Assembly (NCBI GenBank): GCA_949297765.1 | Contig: CASFTV010000001.1 | Coordinates: 248,001 to 312,000 of the forward strand | DNA: 64,000 nucleotides | From: an uncultured bacterium | Lineage (GTDB): Bacteria > Verrucomicrobiota > Lentisphaeria > Victivallales > UBA1829 | Reading direction: 5' to 3' | Shown: piece after piece, positions 60,502-64,000 of the stretch | How the letters are laid out: every line of letters starts with the position of its first letter | Numbering within the stretch: the stretch's first letter is position 1 | Made by a program: the position numbers and the translations under genes | The notes under the pieces: generated by a model | Database searches by the model: none | Seen by the model: only the letters and a program-made list of their open reading frames with translations | Told to the model about the DNA's origin: nothing

Positions 60502-62093
60502 TGCCGAGAAACCATTCGAAAATTCCTCAGCTGGATCCTGTCACCCGGGAATTTGCGGAGACTCATCCGGATACCTGTGCCGCCGTTACGGCAACGGTTG
60601 CACAGAAGATTTTTTACGGTGTGCTGGTTCTTCTCCTTCTCTTTCTGCTGAAATACCGCTGGGATCTGTTTGTGTTTCTGGTCTGCGGAATGTTGATGCT
60701 GCTGTACGGAGGTGCCGTGCTGATGCGTCTTGCCGCGGGGATCTGCACCGTCTGCGGTTTCGGGACGGAAAAGGTCGGGAAAGAAGAACTGGACGCGCTG
60801 AAGGACGAGGATCTTCCGGTTTATACGATTCTTCTTCCGCTCTACAAGGAGCCGGAAGTCGCCCGGAAAATCCTGAAACGGATCGCCGCACTGGACTATC
60901 CTCCGTCCAAGCTGGATGTGAAACTCCTTCTGGAAAGCGACGATACGGAAACTTCGACGGTACTGGCCAGGACGGAACTCCCGGAAAACTTCACAATCCT
61001 GCGCGTTCCCGACGCTCAGCCGAAAACCAAGCCAAGAGCCTGCAATTTCGGCTTGAGGGAGGCAAAAGGGGAGTTCTGCGTCATCTACGACGCGGAGGAT
61101 ATTCCGGATCGCGACCAGCTGAAAAAAAGCGTTGCGGTTTTCCGCCGCGACAAAGATCGGCATCTTGCCTGCATCCAGGCGAAATTGAATTACTACAACT
61201 CCCGCCAGAACTGGCTGACCGGTTTTTTCACGGTGGAGTACACCACCTATTTTGATCTTGTTCTTGCGGGGTGGCAGAAATTCGACATGCCGCTTCCGCT
61301 CGGGGGCACTTCGAACCATTTCCGGACGGAGGTTCTGCGCGCAATCGGCGGATGGGATCCGTTCAACGTGACCGAAGATTGCGAGCTGGGAATCCGAATC
61401 TATGAAAATCATTGGAAGACCACCGTGCTGGACTCCACAACGCTGGAAGAGGCAAATTCCCGGCTGTGGAACTGGATGCGGCAGCGCTCCCGCTGGGTGA
61501 AGGGATTCATCCAGACGCATCTGGCGCACTACCGGAATCCGTTCAAGACCATCCGCCGTCTCGGATTTTACGGGGCGGTCGGCGGATACATGGCGGTCGG
61601 CGGATCGGCGCTGATGATGCTGACCAATCTGATTTACTGGCCGCTGACGCTGCTGTATCTTTTTCTGCTGATTCACGGTCTGAACGCGGGAGAGAGTCTG
61701 GAATCTCTTCTGGTCGCGTCCACCAGCCGGGAGAGTGTATATCAGGGGGTGCGGTTCGCCGGGATTTCGTGGCATGTCTGGCCGATGCTGTACACCGGAC
61801 CGGGAGAAAGTCCGTTCTGGTCGATGGTTTCGCAGGTGTTCTGCGCGGGAACGGTATTTCTGTTTCTCTCGAACATCCTGCTGGTGGCGATTCATCTTGC
61901 GGCCGTTCTGAAACGGGGATATTATCATCTGATCCTGCATGCGCTGCTGATGCCGTTTTACTGGATTCTGATTTCCTGCGGCGCATGGAAAGGTTTTCTG
62001 CAGATTTTTACCCGGCCATTCTACTGGGAAAAGACCATTCATGGTCTTGATTCCGGGTTCAACAATCATCTTCAAGGAGAGTCCGTCCCATGA
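60498..62093 (+). CDS. Membrane GT2 glycosyltransferase (cellulose-synthase-like)
   Basis: 531 residues from the ATGATG at 60498; a TTG at 60483 is an alternative. Two N-terminal helices (~37-75) precede a GT-A domain with TILLPLYKEPE, DAED (metal Asp), VTEDCELG (catalytic TED) and QRSRWVKG (the QxxRW acceptor motif), then four or more C-terminal helices. This is the processive or beta-glycan type GT2 architecture. It would build a polysaccharide or glycosylate a lipid-linked or pilin acceptor. Its stop overlaps the pseudopilin start (ATGA), an unusual pairing. Confidence 0.85.
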   Translation: MMPRNHSKIPQLDPVTREFAETHPDTCAAVTATVAQKIFYGVLVLLLLFLLKYRWDLFVFLVCGMLMLLYGGAVLMRLAAGICTVCGFGTEKVGKEELDALKDEDLPVYTILLPLYKEPEVARKILKRIAALDYPPSKLDVKLLLESDDTETSTVLARTELPENFTILRVPDAQPKTKPRACNFGLREAKGEFCVIYDAEDIPDRDQLKKSVAVFRRDKDRHLACIQAKLNYYNSRQNWLTGFFTVEYTTYFDLVLAGWQKFDMPLPLGGTSNHFRTEVLRAIGGWDPFNVTEDCELGIRIYENHWKTTVLDSTTLEEANSRLWNWMRQRSRWVKGFIQTHLAHYRNPFKTIRRLGFYGAVGGYMAVGGSALMMLTNLIYWPLTLLYLFLLIHGLNAGESLESLLVASTSRESVYQGVRFAGISWHVWPMLYTGPGESPFWSMVSQVFCAGTVFLFLSNILLVAIHLAAVLKRGYYHLILHALLMPFYWILISCGAWKGFLQIFTRPFYWEKTIHGLDSGFNNHLQGESVP

Positions 62094-62866
62094 AAAAACA
62101 GTGTTTTTCCTTAATCGAGCTTCTGATCACCATTGCCGTCATTGCGATTCTGGTGGGAGTTCTTCTGCCCGCGCTCAATCATGCGAGACAGAAAGCGATT
62201 GATCTTCACTGCATCAACAATCTGAAGCAGTTCGGGACCGCATTCATGACCTACCGGGCGGACAGTGATGACAAGATGCCGATGTGGAGTTCGGATCTTT
62301 TTCCGACCTACATTCCGTCGGCGCAGGTGTATATGTGCAAGCGGGACCTGAATCCGAAGAACGTCTCCTATCCGTATGACAACTGGAGACTCAATGTTCC
62401 GGGGCAGACCACCGGTTCGGACGGCAGCTCTTCGGACAAGTTTGTGGAGGCCTACGATTTTCCCCGGGCTGCGGAAAGCGGACGCAACATCGCCTCCGAC
62501 GATCCCCGCACCGAACTCCGGATCAGCTATTTTTATGAGTTTGCCTATGTCAAGGCCTCCTGGGAACTTGCGGAAGACGCCGGGGAAGATGCAACCTGGT
62601 GGGAGTTGAAATATTACCAGCTCCGGAGCATGGCGCCTGCGGGCATGGCAAACAAGGTCGACAGCTCCCAGACACAGCTTTTTCAGGACAACACCCTTCC
62701 ATTCCGGAACCGGCAGTCCACGTTTCCGGTCCTCCGCTGCTTCTGGCATATGAAGGGGCTCACGCCGGAAAAGGACAACACGCCGGTCTACAATCTCTCC
62801 TATGACGGCAATATTTTCTACAGCGGCCCGCCCGCGTGGGAAGTCAATTCGTGGACTCAGAAGTGA
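62090..62866 (+). CDS. Pseudopilin-like protein
   Basis: 258 residues. Leader MKKQC then [24 protein letters not shown]: +1 is Phe6, +5 is Glu10, and the -1 residue is Cys5 instead of Gly. The ectodomain is 220 residues, with a terminal Asn-Leu-Ser-Tyr-Asp-Gly motif related to the H-X9-DG family. It is coupled to the GT2 gene (ATGA) and followed after five bases by a large secreted hydrolase. Confidence 0.85.
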   Translation: MKKQCFSLIELLITIAVIAILVGVLLPALNHARQKAIDLHCINNLKQFGTAFMTYRADSDDKMPMWSSDLFPTYIPSAQVYMCKRDLNPKNVSYPYDNWRLNVPGQTTGSDGSSSDKFVEAYDFPRAAESGRNIASDDPRTELRISYFYEFAYVKASWELAEDAGEDATWWELKYYQLRSMAPAGMANKVDSSQTQLFQDNTLPFRNRQSTFPVLRCFWHMKGLTPEKDNTPVYNLSYDGNIFYSGPPAWEVNSWTQK

Positions 62867-62871
62867 GATCA

Positions 62872-64000
62872 ATGAAGATTTTTTCCGTTCTGCTTTTATC
62901 CGTTCTGCTTTCGGGGCTTCTTCCTGCCGGAGAGCCGTTTCCCGGCGACTGGAAAGCGGAAGGCGGCGGGGGAGGGGAGACTCTGCGCATGGAGAATGAA
63001 AACGCTGTCATTGAGGCGGCCTTTCCCGGCGGAGTTCTTCTGTACAAGGAGCGTCTTCGTTTTCTGTTCGCTCCGGACCGGACGGCGTTTTCGGCGAAAG
63101 ATCTTTCCATCGAAGTGCGGGCAGACGGCATCACGGCGCCGCTGAAGGCATGGATTTTCCTGAAGGACAAGGACGGCGCATGGTTTCAGTCCGGAGAAGA
63201 GTTTTCGCTGAAACCGGGCAAATGGACTCGTCTTTCCGTGCGTCTGGACCTTTCCGGACACGAACTCTATCCGATGGGACATCATGCGGCGTGGAGCGGA
63301 TTTTTCGCTTCCCGGATTTTTGCCGCCGGTCTTTCCCTCTACAGCGACCGGAAGGAGAAGGCGGTCATCACCATGCGCTCGCCGGTTTTCGAGGGGAAAC
63401 GGGAGTCTGTTTCCGAAGTCCGGCCGGTGGAGTGGGATCTTCCGGAACGGGGCGTCAAAAACGAGCGTCTGATCTCCCGCTTTCATTTGAACCGGGAGTA
63501 TTTCAATCCTTTCGACCCCGATGAAATTGCCGTGGATTTCGAGGTGACTGCGCCTTCCGCCCCGGATACGATTCGAAGCTGGCCTGCGTTCTATTCGTTT
63601 GAGTGTCTCCGCGATTTCCATTTCACGACGGAGCAGGTCCGGCTTCAGGGACTTCCTTTCTGGGAGTTCCGCTATATGCCGAAGGAAAAAGGAGAACACC
63701 GAATCCGGCTGCGGATTACGGATTCCAGTGACCCGGATCATACAACGACCTTCTTTTCCGACTGGAAAACCGTCCGGGTCGAAGACTCCGCCAATCCGGG
63801 ATTCATCCGGGTGTGCAGAACCAATCCGGTCTACTTTGAATATGAAAACGGCGATTTCTTTTTCCCGGTCGGCATCAACATTCATTCCAACACCGACCAA
63901 CGGAGCGAACGGGCCTTCCGGTTCCCCCATCTTCCCGACCGCGGCAATGCGGATTATGAAGAGTACATTCTCCGCTGTTCGGAAAACGGCGTCAATCTGA
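62872..64000 (+). CDS. Secreted DUF5060-type glycoside hydrolase (3' partial)
   Basis: An open frame of 376 codons running off the window. It starts MKIFSVLLLSVLLSGLLPAG, a clear Sec signal. Residues ~20-190 are a beta-sandwich region. Around residue 200 the YFNPFDPDEIAVDFEVTAPS stretch and WPAFYSFECLRD are the signature of a DUF5060 domain, which normally precedes a (beta/alpha)8 hydrolase domain. Near the end FFFPVGINIHSN looks like the first strand of that barrel. Substrate is unknown. It is five bases after the pseudopilin, the same gene order as in the 8-14 kb operon. Confidence 0.82.
   Translation, partial: MKIFSVLLLSVLLSGLLPAGEPFPGDWKAEGGGGGETLRMENENAVIEAAFPGGVLLYKERLRFLFAPDRTAFSAKDLSIEVRADGITAPLKAWIFLKDKDGAWFQSGEEFSLKPGKWTRLSVRLDLSGHELYPMGHHAAWSGFFASRIFAAGLSLYSDRKEKAVITMRSPVFEGKRESVSEVRPVEWDLPERGVKNERLISRFHLNREYFNPFDPDEIAVDFEVTAPSAPDTIRSWPAFYSFECLRDFHFTTEQVRLQGLPFWEFRYMPKEKGEHRIRLRITDSSDPDHTTTFFSDWKTVRVEDSANPGFIRVCRTNPVYFEYENGDFFFPVGINIHSNTDQRSERAFRFPHLPDRGNADYEEYILRCSENGVNL

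Overview
The window looks like a chromosomal segment of a Gram-negative, strictly fermentative anaerobe of the PVC superphylum, most likely Lentisphaerota (Victivallis-like). Evidence for this is the pseudopilin genes with a [11 protein letters not shown]-type N-terminus beside very large secreted glycoside hydrolases with CBM9-like tails, a PKN-type Ser/Thr kinase, [FeFe] hydrogenases plus adhE, and envelope genes (TolC-type lipoprotein, O-antigen-ligase-like protein). This assignment is inference from gene content; no rRNA or marker phylogeny was available. No rRNA, tRNA, CRISPR array, insertion sequence or prophage was found.

Layout. 1-6.4 kb: the end of an SGNH + alpha/beta-hydrolase fusion, a MATE transporter coupled to a DUF4186 gene, ilvC, and purQ with a DUF302 membrane protein. 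5.6-22.3 kb: carbohydrate-use loci. These are an AraC regulator divergent from a MelA-like GH4 alpha-galactosidase; a GntR-pseudopilin-giant secreted hydrolase operon with a clear autoregulatory site; a divergent GH106-like enzyme; and a pseudopilin (frameshifted)-GH39-like/CBM9 hydrolase-small secreted protein operon facing its own AraC regulator. 22.3-32.8 kb: a fermentation and H2-signalling block on the minus strand. It holds adhE, then a five-gene operon (thioredoxin-like [2Fe-2S] protein, PAS-containing sensory [FeFe] hydrogenase HydS, SpoIIE-type phosphatase, second thioredoxin-like [2Fe-2S] protein, group B [FeFe] hydrogenase), then a membrane Ser/Thr kinase with an extracytoplasmic Cache sensor.

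32.8-40.3 kb: an operon of a lipoprotein, a eukaryote-like fused glycogen debranching enzyme, an aldehyde dehydrogenase and a GNAT-type acyltransferase. 40.4-45.5 kb: three unrecognised genes in tight succession, a five-bladed-propeller glycosidase-like gene and a divergent AraC regulator. 45.6-58 kb: mostly housekeeping and envelope genes: O-antigen-ligase-like protein coupled to ispH, an M20 peptidase, and the run gltX-def-DUF1189-Cdc123-like-PfkB-sppA-Cas4-like, then a TolC-family lipoprotein. 58.2-64 kb: a sugar-ABC ATPase, another AraC regulator, and a third carbohydrate module (GT2 glycosyltransferase-pseudopilin-secreted DUF5060 hydrolase) that runs off the window.

Themes. Genes are packed with 4-nt ATGA overlaps. 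Sigma-70-like promoters (TTGACT-17-TATAAT type) are readable in many gaps. Three loci repeat one plan: a dedicated one-component regulator, a pseudopilin and a very large secreted hydrolase. The two most interesting systems are this recurring pseudopilin-hydrolase module and the hydrogen-sensing phosphatase/kinase block.
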